DNA from: Shewanella putrefaciens
GTDB taxonomy: Bacteria > Pseudomonadota > Gammaproteobacteria > Enterobacterales > Shewanellaceae
NCBI RefSeq assembly: GCF_016406325.1
Contig: NZ_CP066370.1
Coordinates: 1,488,001-1,552,000 of the forward strand
DNA length: 64,000 nt
Reading direction: 5' to 3'
Part shown: in pieces, positions 35,860 through 45,790 of the stretch
Position numbering within the stretch: the first letter of the stretch is position 1
Layout: every line of letters starts with the position of its first letter
Program-made: the position numbers and the translations under genes
Notes under the pieces: generated by a model
Database searches by the model: none
What the model was told of the DNA's origin: nothing
What the model saw: only the letters and a program-made list of their open reading frames with translations

Positions 35860-36360
35860 TTAACGGCTCAATCGGTCAAGCACGAGATCATCCCCTAGGG
35901 CATAGAGAGATTCAGCAAGTTGATCTTCTTGGGCTGTATCGGTTAATCCAAGGCTAATCGTTGCGCGAAATAAGGCGATACCCGTGTGACCAGCGGTTTC
36001 ATATTGGCTGCTAAATTGTTCGATATTGATCCCAAGTGCATTAATTTTATTTGAAATATCAAGTACTAGCCCCGGTCTGTCGTAGGCGACAAGGCTGTAG
36101 CTTAAGCGTTTAATGGGCTTGAGGGATACCGATGTTTTAGCATAGGTGAGGGTGAGGCCATCAATGCATTCTAGGGCTTCGATTAATTCGTCCATGCGCA
36201 TTGAGGGGATCTCGAGTAACAAAATAGCGGCAAAGACACCGTCAATATGGCGGAGTTCTGAGTCGAGCCAGTTACCACCGTGACGGCTTACCGCATGGGC
36301 AATTTGTTCAACTAATCCTTTTCTATCAGGTGCTTGTAGTGTGATCAAATATCGTAGCAT
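35860..36360 (-). CDS. ACT-domain regulator (GcvR-like)
   Basis: The 166-residue soluble protein has two ACT domains: LITLQAPDRKGLVEQIAHAVSRHGGNWLDSEL (about 5-36) and YSLVAYDRPGLVLDISNKINALGINIEQF (about 92-120). In E. coli, GcvR binds glycine and blocks GcvA at the glycine cleavage promoter, and this protein is of similar type and size. It is divergent from the pst operon, and the 198-base gap serves both. Whether it regulates glycine metabolism here is not shown by context. Confidence 0.75.
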   Translation of the reverse strand: MLRYLITLQAPDRKGLVEQIAHAVSRHGGNWLDSELRHIDGVFAAILLLEIPSMRMDELIEALECIDGLTLTYAKTSVSLKPIKRLSYSLVAYDRPGLVLDISNKINALGINIEQFSSQYETAGHTGIALFRATISLGLTDTAQEDQLAESLYALGDDLVLDRLSR

Positions 36361-36418
36361 AGTGACTGACTCCTATTTTGAATAAAAGGCACCTGTTTTA
36401 AAACGGGGTGTAACACAA

Positions 36419-36436
36419 CTGTCATCTTTGCGTCAT
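36419..36436 (+). promoter_or_regulatory. Putative Pho box upstream of pstC
   Basis: CTGTCAT, four bases CTTT and GCGTCAT match the 7-4-7 Pho box layout (first half perfect, second 5 of 7). A TATAAT at 36436-36441 and a TAGAAT at 36452-36457 lie just downstream; neither has the exact usual spacing. This fits PhoB activation of the pst operon under phosphate starvation. Confidence 0.55.
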
Positions 36437-36558
36437 ATAATCCAACGCACTTAGAATGAAGGATGTTGTAATTGCTCAGTTTACGTTCAAACAGTGTAAG
36501 CATAGCACTCAGCAAATCCTAGCGAAAAACGCTAGCTATTAATAAATAGAGGTTCTTA

Positions 36559-38817
36559 ATGGAAAGTCAGGTCACTCAACCTGGTTCTGCGTCTCACAAT
36601 ATGTTGAAAGGTGGACGTTCAAGTCGCAGGGCATTTAAGGATAAAGCGGCTCAAATTGGGGTCACTATTGGCGGCACTATGGTGTTTGTCGCCCTATTGT
36701 TGATCTTCTTTTATTTGCTGTATGTGATAAAACCCATTTTTGATAGTGCGGATGTGACGCCTATAAAAACGGTGAGTTATCAGCATGCCGATACTGCGAC
36801 GCTTATGGTTGGCGTCGATGAACAAAATGAGGTCATGTACCGTGTCTCCGTTGATGGTCAAGTGGATTTTTACACTGTGGCTGACGGCAGTTTGCTCTCA
36901 TCTTTTTCGCAGTCACTACCAGAGGGCGTGACAGTGACAAGTGCTGCGGTAGCTGCACCGAGTGAACAACGCTTCGCACTAGGATTAAGCAATGGTCAAG
37001 CTTTGATAGTGGGGATTGAGTTTGGTTTAACTTACCCAAATAACAAGCGCTTGATCACCCCTAAATTACGTTACCCTGCTGGCGAAGCCCCTGTCACTAT
37101 TGACGAGTCAGGTGCGGCAATTACCAAACTTACTTTTATTTATAGCTCAGATAAGATGAGCTTTGCCTATAAAGATCATCTTGGGATTTGGCGTTTAAGC
37201 CGCCTCGAAGGTCAAGAGAATCTGATGACTGAGCAGGTTGAATGGACGACCACGACGTCGATTATTCAAGATGCACCTAAAAAAGTGGCTCAGCAGTTGA
37301 TGACGCCAGACCAGCGTCAGTTGATGTTGCAAATGGGCAACAAAGTCTTTGTATACGATATCCGTGATGCTGAAAATATTGAATTAATGCAAGTGATTGA
37401 TGCTGAGAAGGATAAGTCAAAGGTGAATCAGATAGCGCTGTTAGCGGGCGCTAGCTCTATTTTGGTCAGCTATGACTCAGGTGTGGTTGCTCAGTACTTT
37501 CAAGTCAATGGTCCTAAAGGTCGCTTATATCAGGAAATCCGTGAGTTTAATGACTTACCTCCTATTGCCTCTATCGCCTCTGAATTTTACCGTAAGAGTT
37601 TTGCCGTAATCAGCCCAGAAGGGGAGTTGTCATTACTCTACACCACAAGCCATCGTGAACTCTTTGACGAAAAATTTGATCTTAAAAACCCCGGTATGAT
37701 GGGTTTTAGCCCTCGCTCAAATAGCTTAGTGGTTGAAGCGGATAAGAAGCTACATATCTTCAGTGTGGAGAACTCCCACCCTGAAGTGTCATGGACCGCT
37801 ATGTGGAACAAGGTTTGGTACGAAGGTTATCCTGAGCCTAAATTTGTATGGCAATCCACCTCTGGCTCCGATGACTTTGAGGCCAAGTTAAGTTTAATGC
37901 CATTAGCCTTTGGCACGATGAAAGCGGCACTTTATGCCATGTTGTTTGCGGTGCCATTATCCATTGCTGGCGCTATTTATACGGCTTACTTTATGTCACC
38001 TAAAGTGCGCGCTTTAGTTAAACCAACAATTGAAATTATGGAAGCTTTGCCAACGGTGATTTTAGGTTTCTTGGCGGGACTCTGGTTGGCGCCGCTGATA
38101 GAGGAGCATTTACCCGGTATTTTAATTCTCTTGGTGTTATTGCCGACATCTATCCTGACCTCAGCCTATGCTTGGAGTCGATTACCTGTTCAATGGAAAC
38201 AGCGTTTACCCGAGGTATATCAAGAGCTTATGCTTATCCCCGTGATTTGTTTTATCGGTTGGTTCTCCTTTGCCATTAGTCCGATGATTGAAGTCGCCCT
38301 GTTCGATGGTAACACCCGTCAGTTTATCACTAATGAGCTGGGTATCACCTTCGATCAACGTAACGCGCTGGTGGTGGGTATCGCCATGGGCTTTGCGGTG
38401 ATACCAACCATTTTCTCGATTGCTGAGGATGCCATTTTTTCTGTACCTCGCCATCTTTCAAACGGCAGTTTGGCGCTAGGAGCTACACCTTGGCAAACCT
38501 TAACGCGAGTCGTGCTATTAACCGCAAGTCCTGGGATTTTCTCCGCGGTAATGATGGGGCTGGGGCGCGCCGTGGGCGAAACCATGATTGTACTGATGGC
38601 AACAGGTAATACCGCGATTATGGAATGGAGCGTGTTTGAAGGTATGCGTACCTTGGCTGCGAACATTGCAGTAGAAATGCCAGAGTCGGCGATTGGTAGC
38701 TCCCATTATCGTGTGCTCTTCCTCGCGGCATTTGTGTTGTTCGTATTTACCTTCTTCTTTAACACCATTGCTGAAGTGGTGAGACAGCGTCTACGTGACC
38801 GCTATAGCTCGCTGTAA
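36559..38817 (+). CDS. pstC: Phosphate ABC transporter permease PstC (enlarged)
   Basis: The protein has 752 residues, more than twice the usual length of about 320. An N-terminal helix (about 35-57) is followed by some 390 periplasmic residues with repeated beta patterns (YRVSVDGQVDFYTVADGSLL, KSFAVISPEGELSLLYTTS) that resemble a beta-propeller. The PstC permease proper begins near 450, with the ABC permease loop EALPTVILGFLAGLW and the coupling segment SNGSLALGATPWQTLTRVVLL. It should form the phosphate channel with PstA. The extra domain may contact the binding protein or sense the envelope. It is the first gene of the pst operon, with AGAGG about nine bases upstream. Confidence 0.9.
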   Translation: MESQVTQPGSASHNMLKGGRSSRRAFKDKAAQIGVTIGGTMVFVALLLIFFYLLYVIKPIFDSADVTPIKTVSYQHADTATLMVGVDEQNEVMYRVSVDGQVDFYTVADGSLLSSFSQSLPEGVTVTSAAVAAPSEQRFALGLSNGQALIVGIEFGLTYPNNKRLITPKLRYPAGEAPVTIDESGAAITKLTFIYSSDKMSFAYKDHLGIWRLSRLEGQENLMTEQVEWTTTTSIIQDAPKKVAQQLMTPDQRQLMLQMGNKVFVYDIRDAENIELMQVIDAEKDKSKVNQIALLAGASSILVSYDSGVVAQYFQVNGPKGRLYQEIREFNDLPPIASIASEFYRKSFAVISPEGELSLLYTTSHRELFDEKFDLKNPGMMGFSPRSNSLVVEADKKLHIFSVENSHPEVSWTAMWNKVWYEGYPEPKFVWQSTSGSDDFEAKLSLMPLAFGTMKAALYAMLFAVPLSIAGAIYTAYFMSPKVRALVKPTIEIMEALPTVILGFLAGLWLAPLIEEHLPGILILLVLLPTSILTSAYAWSRLPVQWKQRLPEVYQELMLIPVICFIGWFSFAISPMIEVALFDGNTRQFITNELGITFDQRNALVVGIAMGFAVIPTIFSIAEDAIFSVPRHLSNGSLALGATPWQTLTRVVLLTASPGIFSAVMMGLGRAVGETMIVLMATGNTAIMEWSVFEGMRTLAANIAVEMPESAIGSSHYRVLFLAAFVLFVFTFFFNTIAEVVRQRLRDRYSSL

Positions 38818-38830
38818 CGGAGATAAGATA

Positions 38831-38884
38831 ATGACTTTAAATACTATTTCGCCAATGACCTTGAGAGGTTTGTGCAATGGGTAA
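38831..38884 (+). CDS. Possible 17-codon ORF between pstC and pstA
   Basis: The ORF (MTLNTISPMTLRGLCNG) has its own GGAG eight bases upstream, and its stop codon overlaps the pstA start region by eight bases in another frame. It may couple pstA translation to upstream ribosomes. Expression is unproven. Confidence 0.35.
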   Translation: MTLNTISPMTLRGLCNG

Positions 38885-40535
38885 GTGGGTAAAATCAGGC
38901 TCGCCGTGGATTTGGATGACAGGCGGAGCGGTGAGCATCAGTTTGATTGCGGTATTGGGCTTATTACTGCTGATAGCATGGCGTGGCTTAAGTTACTTCT
39001 GGCCTGCGGATATTTATCAATGGGAGCTTGAGGATAGTTCGGGTGTTCGCTCAACCTTAATCGGTGAGATTTACGATAGGGAAGAAGTCCCATCTGAGCG
39101 TCTTATTGCTGCGGGACATGTGTTTAAAGAGCCTCCTGCCGAGTTTGTAACCCGTTACTTAGTCAAAACCGGTAACCGTGAATTTGTTGGCTTAGATTTC
39201 CGTTGGATATTAGCGACTGACATTATTAGTCGCTCCGTTCCTGAGGATGTCGCCATGATTGAGCGTACTAAAAACGGTAACTTTTATGGTTATCCGGTGG
39301 CAGTAATAGAAGATGGTAAGCGCCTTGATTTAGTGAATGATGCTATAGAGTCATCACTGATGGAACATATTGACCGAGCGGTAGCCCTGTCGGACAAGGC
39401 ACTCAAACTACAAAAGCAAGATATTGGTGCAATTAACTACGCAATCGAAAGACTGCGTTTAAAAGAGCGTCGTTATGAGTTAGATGGTGAGCTGACAGAT
39501 AGCCGTAAGTTAGAACTGGCTACGGCGAAGGAGGCCCTCCAGAAAGATTACTTAGTGCTGGAAAAAGAACTCTTTACCCTACGTGATGAGGCTGCCCGCG
39601 ATTCGGTTATCGTGCGCGATATGCGTGGTGTTGAAGTGGAGTTAAAGCTTGATTCGGTTTTGGATGTGACCTATGTGAATCATTTGGGATTGCTGGGTAA
39701 AGTACGCCATTGGTTTGTGGGCCTAGGTCGATTTATGAAGGATGATCCCCGTGAAGCCAATACCGAAGGTGGAGTGTTTCCGGCGATTTTTGGCACCGTA
39801 TTCATGGTATTGCTTATGGCAATTATTGTGACGCCTTTTGGTGTAGTTGCGGCAATTTATCTGCATGAATATGCCAAAAAAGGGCCGATCACTAAGATGA
39901 TCCGTATTGCCGTGATTAACTTAGCAGGTGTTCCTTCCATTGTTTATGGTGTATTCGGTTTAGGTTTCTTTGTCTACATGATGGGCGGTTCCATCGACCA
40001 ATTGTTTTACGCTGAAGCCTTACCTGCGCCCACATTTGGCTCGCCTGGGGTGATTTGGTCGGCACTGACATTGGCGATTCTGACTCTGCCAGTGGTTATT
40101 GTGTCGACTGAAGAAGGGTTAAGTCGGATCCCAAGCGCCGTACGTCAAGGCAGTTTGGCTCTGGGTGCCACTAAGGCCGAAACCCTGTGGCGGATTGTCA
40201 TCCCGATGGCAAGCCCTGCGATCATGACGGGTCTGATTTTAGCCGTTGCTCGCGCTGCCGGTGAAGTGGCGCCGCTGATGTTGGTGGGTGTGGTGAAATT
40301 AGCACCGACATTACCACTGGACTTTAACTTCCCGTTTGTGCATTTGGAACGTAAGTTCATGCACTTAGGGTTCCATATTTATGATGTTGGCTTCCAGAGT
40401 CCTAACGTCGAAGCGGCGCGTCCTCTGGTGTATGCGACCTCCTTCTTGCTGGTGACTGTGATAGTGGCACTTAACTTAACAGCCATTAGTGTACGTAATC
40501 ATTTACGTGAAAAATATCGTTCGCTTGAGCACTAA
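38877..40535 (+). CDS. pstA: Phosphate ABC transporter permease PstA (enlarged)
   Basis: The protein has 552 residues, compared with about 290 for the usual PstA. One N-terminal helix (about 15-40) precedes a periplasmic region with a coiled-coil (about 160-245: KALKLQKQDIGAINYAIERL, then LQKDYLVLEKELFTL). The permease starts near 300 and includes NLAGVPSIVYGVFGLGFF and the coupling loop RQGSLALGATKAETLWRIVIP. It pairs with PstC as the phosphate channel. GAGG stands eight bases before the ATG. The extra regions in both permeases probably evolved together. Confidence 0.9.
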   Translation: MGKWVKSGSPWIWMTGGAVSISLIAVLGLLLLIAWRGLSYFWPADIYQWELEDSSGVRSTLIGEIYDREEVPSERLIAAGHVFKEPPAEFVTRYLVKTGNREFVGLDFRWILATDIISRSVPEDVAMIERTKNGNFYGYPVAVIEDGKRLDLVNDAIESSLMEHIDRAVALSDKALKLQKQDIGAINYAIERLRLKERRYELDGELTDSRKLELATAKEALQKDYLVLEKELFTLRDEAARDSVIVRDMRGVEVELKLDSVLDVTYVNHLGLLGKVRHWFVGLGRFMKDDPREANTEGGVFPAIFGTVFMVLLMAIIVTPFGVVAAIYLHEYAKKGPITKMIRIAVINLAGVPSIVYGVFGLGFFVYMMGGSIDQLFYAEALPAPTFGSPGVIWSALTLAILTLPVVIVSTEEGLSRIPSAVRQGSLALGATKAETLWRIVIPMASPAIMTGLILAVARAAGEVAPLMLVGVVKLAPTLPLDFNFPFVHLERKFMHLGFHIYDVGFQSPNVEAARPLVYATSFLLVTVIVALNLTAISVRNHLREKYRSLEH

Positions 40536-40568
40536 CCAGCGATTATCCTGAAAGTATTAGGACTGAAT

Positions 40569-41387
40569 ATGATTTCTATAGATTCGACAGCAATGAAAAC
40601 GAACACCTTTGATTTGGCGAACTTAAGCCAGAACGATACCGCTCTGGAGATCCGCAACTTAGATTTGCGCTATGGCGATAAGCAAGCGCTGTTTAATGTA
40701 TCGATGAAGATCCCCAAGAAGCAAGTCACAGCCTTTATCGGCCCCAGCGGGTGTGGTAAGTCGACCTTACTGCGCTGCATTAACCGTATGAACGATTTAG
40801 TGGATAACTGCTATATCGACGGCGAGATTTTGCTGCACGGTCAAAATATTTACGACAAAAAAATTGATGTGGCAGCCCTGCGTCGAAATGTGGGTATGGT
40901 GTTCCAACGTCCAAATCCATTTCCAAAGTCGATCTATGAGAACGTGGTTTACGGCTTACGCTTGCAAGGCATTAATAATCGTCGAGACTTAGATGAAGCC
41001 GCTGAGCGTTCACTGCGCGGCGCGGCTATTTGGGATGAAGTGAAAGACAGATTGCACGATAACGCTTTTGGTTTATCGGGTGGTCAACAGCAACGTCTGG
41101 TGATTGCCCGTGCAATTGCGATTGAGCCAGAAGTGCTATTACTCGACGAACCCACATCGGCACTCGATCCTATTTCAACCTTAACCATTGAAGAGTTAAT
41201 CACTGAGCTGAAAACCAAATATACCGTGGTGATAGTGACTCACAATATGCAACAGGCGGCACGGGTATCGGATCAAACTGCTTTTATGTATATGGGCGAA
41301 TTAGTGGAATATGCGGATACCAATACCATTTTCACTACGCCGAAAAAACGTAAAACAGAAGATTACATCACCGGACGTTACGGTTAA
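40569..41387 (+). CDS. pstB: Phosphate ABC transporter ATP-binding protein
   Basis: This 272-residue ATPase drives phosphate import. It has Walker [10 protein letters not shown] (about 59-67), Q-loop [14 protein letters not shown], signature LSGGQQQR, Walker [14 protein letters not shown] and the H-loop THNMQQA. The length and the [12 protein letters not shown] segment are diagnostic of PstB. AGGA lies upstream of the ATG; a second ATG at 40593 is less likely. It sits 33 bases after pstA in the operon. Confidence 0.95.
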   Translation: MISIDSTAMKTNTFDLANLSQNDTALEIRNLDLRYGDKQALFNVSMKIPKKQVTAFIGPSGCGKSTLLRCINRMNDLVDNCYIDGEILLHGQNIYDKKIDVAALRRNVGMVFQRPNPFPKSIYENVVYGLRLQGINNRRDLDEAAERSLRGAAIWDEVKDRLHDNAFGLSGGQQQRLVIARAIAIEPEVLLLDEPTSALDPISTLTIEELITELKTKYTVVIVTHNMQQAARVSDQTAFMYMGELVEYADTNTIFTTPKKRKTEDYITGRYG

Positions 41388-41460
41388 TCAGTGACTAAAT
41401 AAACGCCATAGTCTAGGCGAGAGCCTAGGCCTTGAAACACTTGAGTAAAAGGTTGGCCAA

Positions 41461-42171
41461 ATGGAAAATATGAATTTAAGTAAGCATATCTCAGGACAGT
41501 TTACTGCTGAACTAGATGATATCCGTAACCGCGTACTCGCTATGGGTGGCTTGGTTGAACGTCAGCTAGAACAAGCAATTGATGCTTTAAGTGCCCTCGA
41601 TGCTGAGTTAGCCCAACGGGTGATTGATGGCGACCATAAAGTCAATGGTATGGAAGTTTCGATTGATGAGGAATGCACCCGCATCATTGCGAAACGTCAA
41701 CCCGCGGCCAGTGATTTGCGTTTAATTATTGCCATATCTAAATCCATTGCCGATCTAGAACGTATTGGTGATGCTTGTGTGCGAATCGCAAAAGCGGCAC
41801 TCGATAAGCGTTTAAATAATCAACAACCTTTGTTAGTTAGTATTGAAAATATGGGCCGCCATGCGACTCGCATGTTACATGCGACCTTAGATGCGCTGGC
41901 GCGTATGGATGCCGATACTGCGTTAGAACTGCACAAAGAAGATGCCAAGCTTGACCGCGAATATGAAGGCATTATCCGTCAGCTAATGACCTATATGATG
42001 GAAGACCCACGCTCAATCCCCGATATTTTAGACGTACTGTGGGCTGCACGCGCAGTTGAGCGTGTCGGTGATCGTTGTAAAAATATCTGCGAATACATTA
42101 TTTACTACGTAAAAGGTAAAGATGTTCGCCATACTTCCTACGAAGATATGGAAAAGGATATGAAAGGCTAA
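41461..42171 (+). CDS. phoU: Phosphate signalling protein PhoU
   Basis: The 236-residue all-helical protein has the two PhoU three-helix bundles, with metal-binding motifs DADLRRI-like in [22 protein letters not shown] (about 81-102) and [17 protein letters not shown] (about 196-212). It links the Pst transporter to the PhoR kinase and keeps the Pho regulon off when phosphate is plentiful. It is the last gene of the operon and is followed by a strong terminator. Confidence 0.94.
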   Translation: MENMNLSKHISGQFTAELDDIRNRVLAMGGLVERQLEQAIDALSALDAELAQRVIDGDHKVNGMEVSIDEECTRIIAKRQPAASDLRLIIAISKSIADLERIGDACVRIAKAALDKRLNNQQPLLVSIENMGRHATRMLHATLDALARMDADTALELHKEDAKLDREYEGIIRQLMTYMMEDPRSIPDILDVLWAARAVERVGDRCKNICEYIIYYVKGKDVRHTSYEDMEKDMKG

Positions 42172-42210
42172 GACAAGCGCCAACTTTACTGTTTAATCCC
42201 TTTGCTAAAT

Positions 42211-42242
42211 AAAACGCTCCGCAGTCTCTGTGGAGCGTTTTG
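42211..42242 (+). terminator. Rho-independent terminator of the pst operon
   Basis: AAAACGCTCC/GGAGCGTTTT forms a stem with loop GCAGTCTCTGT, starting 40 bases after phoU and ending in a T run. Confidence 0.85.
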
Positions 42243-42423
42243 CTTTTGGTGGTATTAAATGCCATTAATCAAATGCCGATGTCCATTGGCTCATCTTTTG
42301 GACATTAGCGTAATCAGTACGTTAAAAACAGTTAGACGATAGCGTGAATTATCTACAGTTTTAATATGGCTTATGAGCTAAATCTAGGGCGACTATGTAG
42401 GCCCAATTATTCTTGCTCTCAAC

Positions 42424-42460
42424 ATTTTTGACAATAATTCACTAAGAAATTGTCAAAAAT
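42424..42460. repeat. Perfect 12-bp inverted repeat upstream of the second chemoreceptor
   Basis: ATTTTTGACAAT (42424-42435) and ATTGTCAAAAAT (42449-42460) flank a 13-base loop. It could be an operator. The rest of the 545-base gap between phoU and the chemoreceptor shows nothing else that I can support. Confidence 0.55.
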
Positions 42461-42716
42461 CCACAGTATTCATTCAACATGATGTCCAAATTAGATTGCT
42501 TTTGCCATAAACAACTTTTAAAAAATTTGATCAAAAACAAGTATTTACTGATGCCTTTAGTTAGGTCGGGTGTTAAAGTTACTTTAACGAAGCAATGTTG
42601 TTAATACCTCGCCTCGTTATTCATATCACTCTCAAGACTGCAAGCCGTTCCATTTTTACCGTACTAACCTTGACGGGGTGAAACAGTAAACAGCCTTCAA
42701 TGCAGGAAGCTATACA

Positions 42717-44339
42717 ATGTTAAGAAAACTAAAAATCGGCAAACGCTTAAGCGTTGCCTTTGGCATTATGACGTTGCTCACGGTTTTAGTGGGACTTACC
42801 GCCATTCAGCGCTTTAACAGTGTTGAAGTCAATATCAGTAATATCGCAGAGCATCGACTCCCAGCTTCGTTACTAGCTGGTGAACTCAACAAAGATTTTC
42901 TATTTATTAGGCTGTATACACTTAATTTAATGTATGCGGAAACGGATGCTGAACGGCAACGTCATCGCGATCGCATCCGTAATGAGCTGGATAACTTTAA
43001 AACCAATATTGATAAAGTAGAGGTGTTTCAACGTACGCCAGAAGGGCGCAAGGTACTAGAGCAGGTATTAAAAGCCAAAGACGGCTACGATCAACTGCAT
43101 CAACAGATCCTGAGATTAAACGAGCAACGCCAATATACCGAGTCTATTGCATTGCGTAATGCAGGGTTAAATGATGCCGCTATTAAAGTATCAAATGCGA
43201 TAAGTGCCTTAGCAGATTACCAGCAAGAAAGATCCTTAGTGGAAGCAAACAGTGCAAAACACACGATAGAATTAGCACTTAGTACTATGATTGCTATTGT
43301 GGTTTTTGCGGTTATCGGAGCCGTTGTGCTGGCTTATTTCTTTAGCCGCAGTCTCATTGGCCCTATGCAAAATGCCGTAGCCATCTGTCAGCGTATTGCC
43401 AGTGGCGATTTAACCCAAAAGTTTGCCGATGATGCCGCGGACGAAGCTGGGGATATGATCCGCAGCATGGCTGTTATGCAACAGCAATTGCAGCAAACAC
43501 TAAGTGAAATTAATCACTCATCTTCGCAATTGGCCGCGACCTCTGAAGAGCTTAGCGTCGTTACCGATCAATCTAGCCAGACATTACACCAGCAAAGTCA
43601 AGAACTCGAATTAGCAGCGACGGCGGTGACTGAATTAACGACAGCCATTGAAGAAGTTGCCCGCAGTGCCAGTGCAACATCGAGTGACTCTGAAACCGCA
43701 AATATTAAAGCTCGTCAAGGCAAAGAGCGTGTTCAGCATACGATTCAAACCATACAAACCCTTGAAGGTGAATTACAACAAGCCCGTCAGGGAATTCAAC
43801 AATTAGCGAGTCGGGTAAACGAAATCAGTTCAGTATTGGACGTGATTAGAGGCATTGCCGAACAAACTAACTTGTTGGCATTGAATGCTGCTATTGAAGC
43901 TGCCAGAGCAGGTGAAAGTGGTCGAGGTTTTGCCGTAGTTGCCGATGAGGTGCGCGCATTGGCACATCGTACACAGGAATCAACCAAAGAAATTGAGCGT
44001 ATGATGCATTTAGTGCAAGCTGAAACTCAGACTACCGTTAACACCATGCAAAATAGCAGCAATCGTGCCACTGAAACCTTGCTTATTGCCCAGCAGGCAG
44101 GTGATGCCTTACAACAGATTGCCACCGCTATTGCTCAAATTAATGAACAAAATCTTACCATTGCCAGTGCAGCAGAAGAGCAGGCGACAGTGGCGCGGGA
44201 GGTTGATGGCAACCTTTTGAATATAAGAGATTTGTCACATCAAACTTCTGCGGGGGCCCATGAAACTCAAGCATCAAGTGCCGATCTTGCTCGTTTAGCA
44301 GAAACCTTAAATTCGCTGGTAACGTCTTTTAAAGTTTAG
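42717..44339 (+). CDS. Methyl-accepting chemotaxis protein with a four-helix-bundle sensor
   Basis: This 540-residue chemoreceptor starts with a membrane helix (about 12-30), then a 155-residue helical periplasmic sensor of the 4HB_MCP type, a second helix (about 190-212) and a HAMP domain (about 212-265). The cytoplasmic hairpin has an intact tip, [20 protein letters not shown] followed by [13 protein letters not shown] (about 382-415). It should act with CheW and CheA. No CheR-tether pentapeptide is present. AGGAAG lies before the ATG. The ligand is unknown. Confidence 0.92.
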   Translation: MLRKLKIGKRLSVAFGIMTLLTVLVGLTAIQRFNSVEVNISNIAEHRLPASLLAGELNKDFLFIRLYTLNLMYAETDAERQRHRDRIRNELDNFKTNIDKVEVFQRTPEGRKVLEQVLKAKDGYDQLHQQILRLNEQRQYTESIALRNAGLNDAAIKVSNAISALADYQQERSLVEANSAKHTIELALSTMIAIVVFAVIGAVVLAYFFSRSLIGPMQNAVAICQRIASGDLTQKFADDAADEAGDMIRSMAVMQQQLQQTLSEINHSSSQLAATSEELSVVTDQSSQTLHQQSQELELAATAVTELTTAIEEVARSASATSSDSETANIKARQGKERVQHTIQTIQTLEGELQQARQGIQQLASRVNEISSVLDVIRGIAEQTNLLALNAAIEAARAGESGRGFAVVADEVRALAHRTQESTKEIERMMHLVQAETQTTVNTMQNSSNRATETLLIAQQAGDALQQIATAIAQINEQNLTIASAAEEQATVAREVDGNLLNIRDLSHQTSAGAHETQASSADLARLAETLNSLVTSFKV

Positions 44340-44363
44340 GCCATCTACGACAGATCAATATTG

Positions 44364-44402
44364 GAAAGGTGTTAAGTCAAAACTGAATACTAAACACCTT
44401 TC
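44364..44402. repeat. Stem-loop after the chemoreceptor gene
   Basis: GAAAGGTGTT (44364-44373) and AACACCTTTC (44393-44402) pair perfectly around 19 bases, 24 bases beyond the stop codon. The lack of a T run makes it only a possible terminator. Confidence 0.4.
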
Positions 44403-44548
44403 TATCCCCATTGTTAGCCAATGCCTTGGTTTACAAAAGCTGTTACACCGACCACATTATTGTTTTTTGCCATCACATTTCTTTTAAATCCAAAGCGAAC
44501 AGTAGAGGTAATAAAGCCAGTTTACCTTCTGCTATAAGGCTATCTTGC

Positions 44549-44944
44549 CTACCGCGTGCAGGCGGGCAGATATTCGGATAACTCAAGCAGGTTTAAGTCA
44601 GGGTCGCGGATATAGACAGAGTTTATCCGACCTGTGGCGCCAGTTCGTAGCACCGGACCCTCAATGATATCAATTTGAAGGGCGTTTAAATGGGTGATTA
44701 CTGCTTCAATATTATGACTGACCACAAAACACAGATCGGCACTGCCGGGCGTTGCTAGGGCGGCCTTAGGCTCAAATTCAGCACCCGCTTGATGTAAGTT
44801 GATTTTTTGATCGCCAAAAATTAAGGCAACGCGTCCGTTGCCAAATATCACTTTTTTCATTCCTAATACACTTTGATAGAAGGCGACGCTGGCCTCGATA
44901 TCTTTTACGGTTAACACTAAGTGGTCTAGGCGAGTCACGCGCAT
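44549..44944 (-). CDS. VOC family protein (glyoxalase-like)
   Basis: This 131-residue protein has the VOC signature: LDHLVLTVKDIEASVAFYQSVLGM at the start (metal His8), KINLHQAG in the middle and SVYIRDPDLNLLELSEY at the end (metal Glu). It resembles the group annotated as lactoylglutathione-lyase-like or VOC virulence protein. The reaction is unproven. It stands alone, divergent from the DUF502 gene. Confidence 0.83.
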   Translation of the reverse strand: MRVTRLDHLVLTVKDIEASVAFYQSVLGMKKVIFGNGRVALIFGDQKINLHQAGAEFEPKAALATPGSADLCFVVSHNIEAVITHLNALQIDIIEGPVLRTGATGRINSVYIRDPDLNLLELSEYLPACTR

Positions 44945-45103
44945 ATTCTTTCCCTCGATGCCATAGCGATTTGTTATTGATTTTATCTGCGCCTTACCTT
45001 ACATCAAGTGCTGATGCAAAAGTGACTCTGTGGTAGCATTTGTGGTGTTTCTAGGCGTAAATATTTTATGCCTTTTTTATCCCATAGATGAAATGAGAGT
45101 GTC

Positions 45104-45688
45104 ATGAAGAAAACCTTAGCCCGCGGCTTAATGAACTTACTCCCTATGGCCCTAAGCCTCTGGTTGTTTTGGTCGTTATTTGTGTCTTTGGATGGTTTAG
45201 GGATTTTTATTTTAGCGTTGGTAGGGATTAACCAACATTTTGTCGGTGTCGGTTTTATCTTAGTCGTGGCCTTAGTGTTTGCGGTCGGATTATTGTTTTC
45301 GGTCAGTCCCATCGTATGGATCTATGGTTGGATAGAGCGTCAGTTAATGCGCTTTCCTTTATTTAAGTCTGTGTATGGCAGTATTCGCGATATTGCTTCC
45401 CTGATGAATCGTGAAGGCAAGCTAAATACCCAACAAACAGTGTTGGTTAAACAAGCAAATGGGGGTTATGTGGTCGGGTTTATTATGACAGATACTCCGC
45501 CTAAGCCCTTACTCGATGCATTACCCGAGGGAGATTGGGTGCCAGTGTTATTTCAATTGAGTTATCAAATGGCGGGGGTAACGAGTTTAGTTAAGCGAGA
45601 TGATCTTATTCTTGTCGATTGGTCATTTGAGGAGGCGATGCGCTTTAATCTTACGGCGGGAATTTCTCAAACACCTGCGACCCAATAG
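45104..45688 (+). CDS. DUF502 inner-membrane protein
   Basis: The 194-residue protein has two long hydrophobic hairpins near the N terminus (about 8-36 and 46-78), then a cytoplasmic region with the conserved FPLFKSVYGSIRDIASLM and GGYVVGFIMTD blocks of DUF502. The role is unknown. It is monocistronic, with hairpins downstream. Confidence 0.82.
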   Translation: MKKTLARGLMNLLPMALSLWLFWSLFVSLDGLGIFILALVGINQHFVGVGFILVVALVFAVGLLFSVSPIVWIYGWIERQLMRFPLFKSVYGSIRDIASLMNREGKLNTQQTVLVKQANGGYVVGFIMTDTPPKPLLDALPEGDWVPVLFQLSYQMAGVTSLVKRDDLILVDWSFEEAMRFNLTAGISQTPATQ

Positions 45689-45708
45689 GCGACATCTAAG
45701 TCAGTTTA

Positions 45709-45726
45709 AACCCTATTGATAGGGTT
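45709..45726 (+). terminator. Short hairpin after the DUF502 gene
   Basis: AACCCTAT and ATAGGGTT are separated by two bases, 20 bases after the stop codon. An AT-rich stretch follows but with no clean T run. Confidence 0.4.
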
Positions 45727-45750
45727 AAATATCAAGTTTTGTGCATTTTG

Positions 45751-45790
45751 TGGTATAATTCTGTGGCGGCTTAATGAGTCGCCATTTTTT
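45751..45790 (+). promoter_or_regulatory. Extended -10 element running into a terminator-like hairpin
   Basis: TGGTATAAT (45751-45759) is a near-perfect extended -10 element without a good -35. It is followed at once by a TGGCG...CGCCA hairpin and TTTTTT (45764-45790). Together they would make a transcript of about 25 bases, or else the hairpin simply ends the DUF502 transcript. The remaining 292 bases up to the BCCT gene show no gene. Confidence 0.4.
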
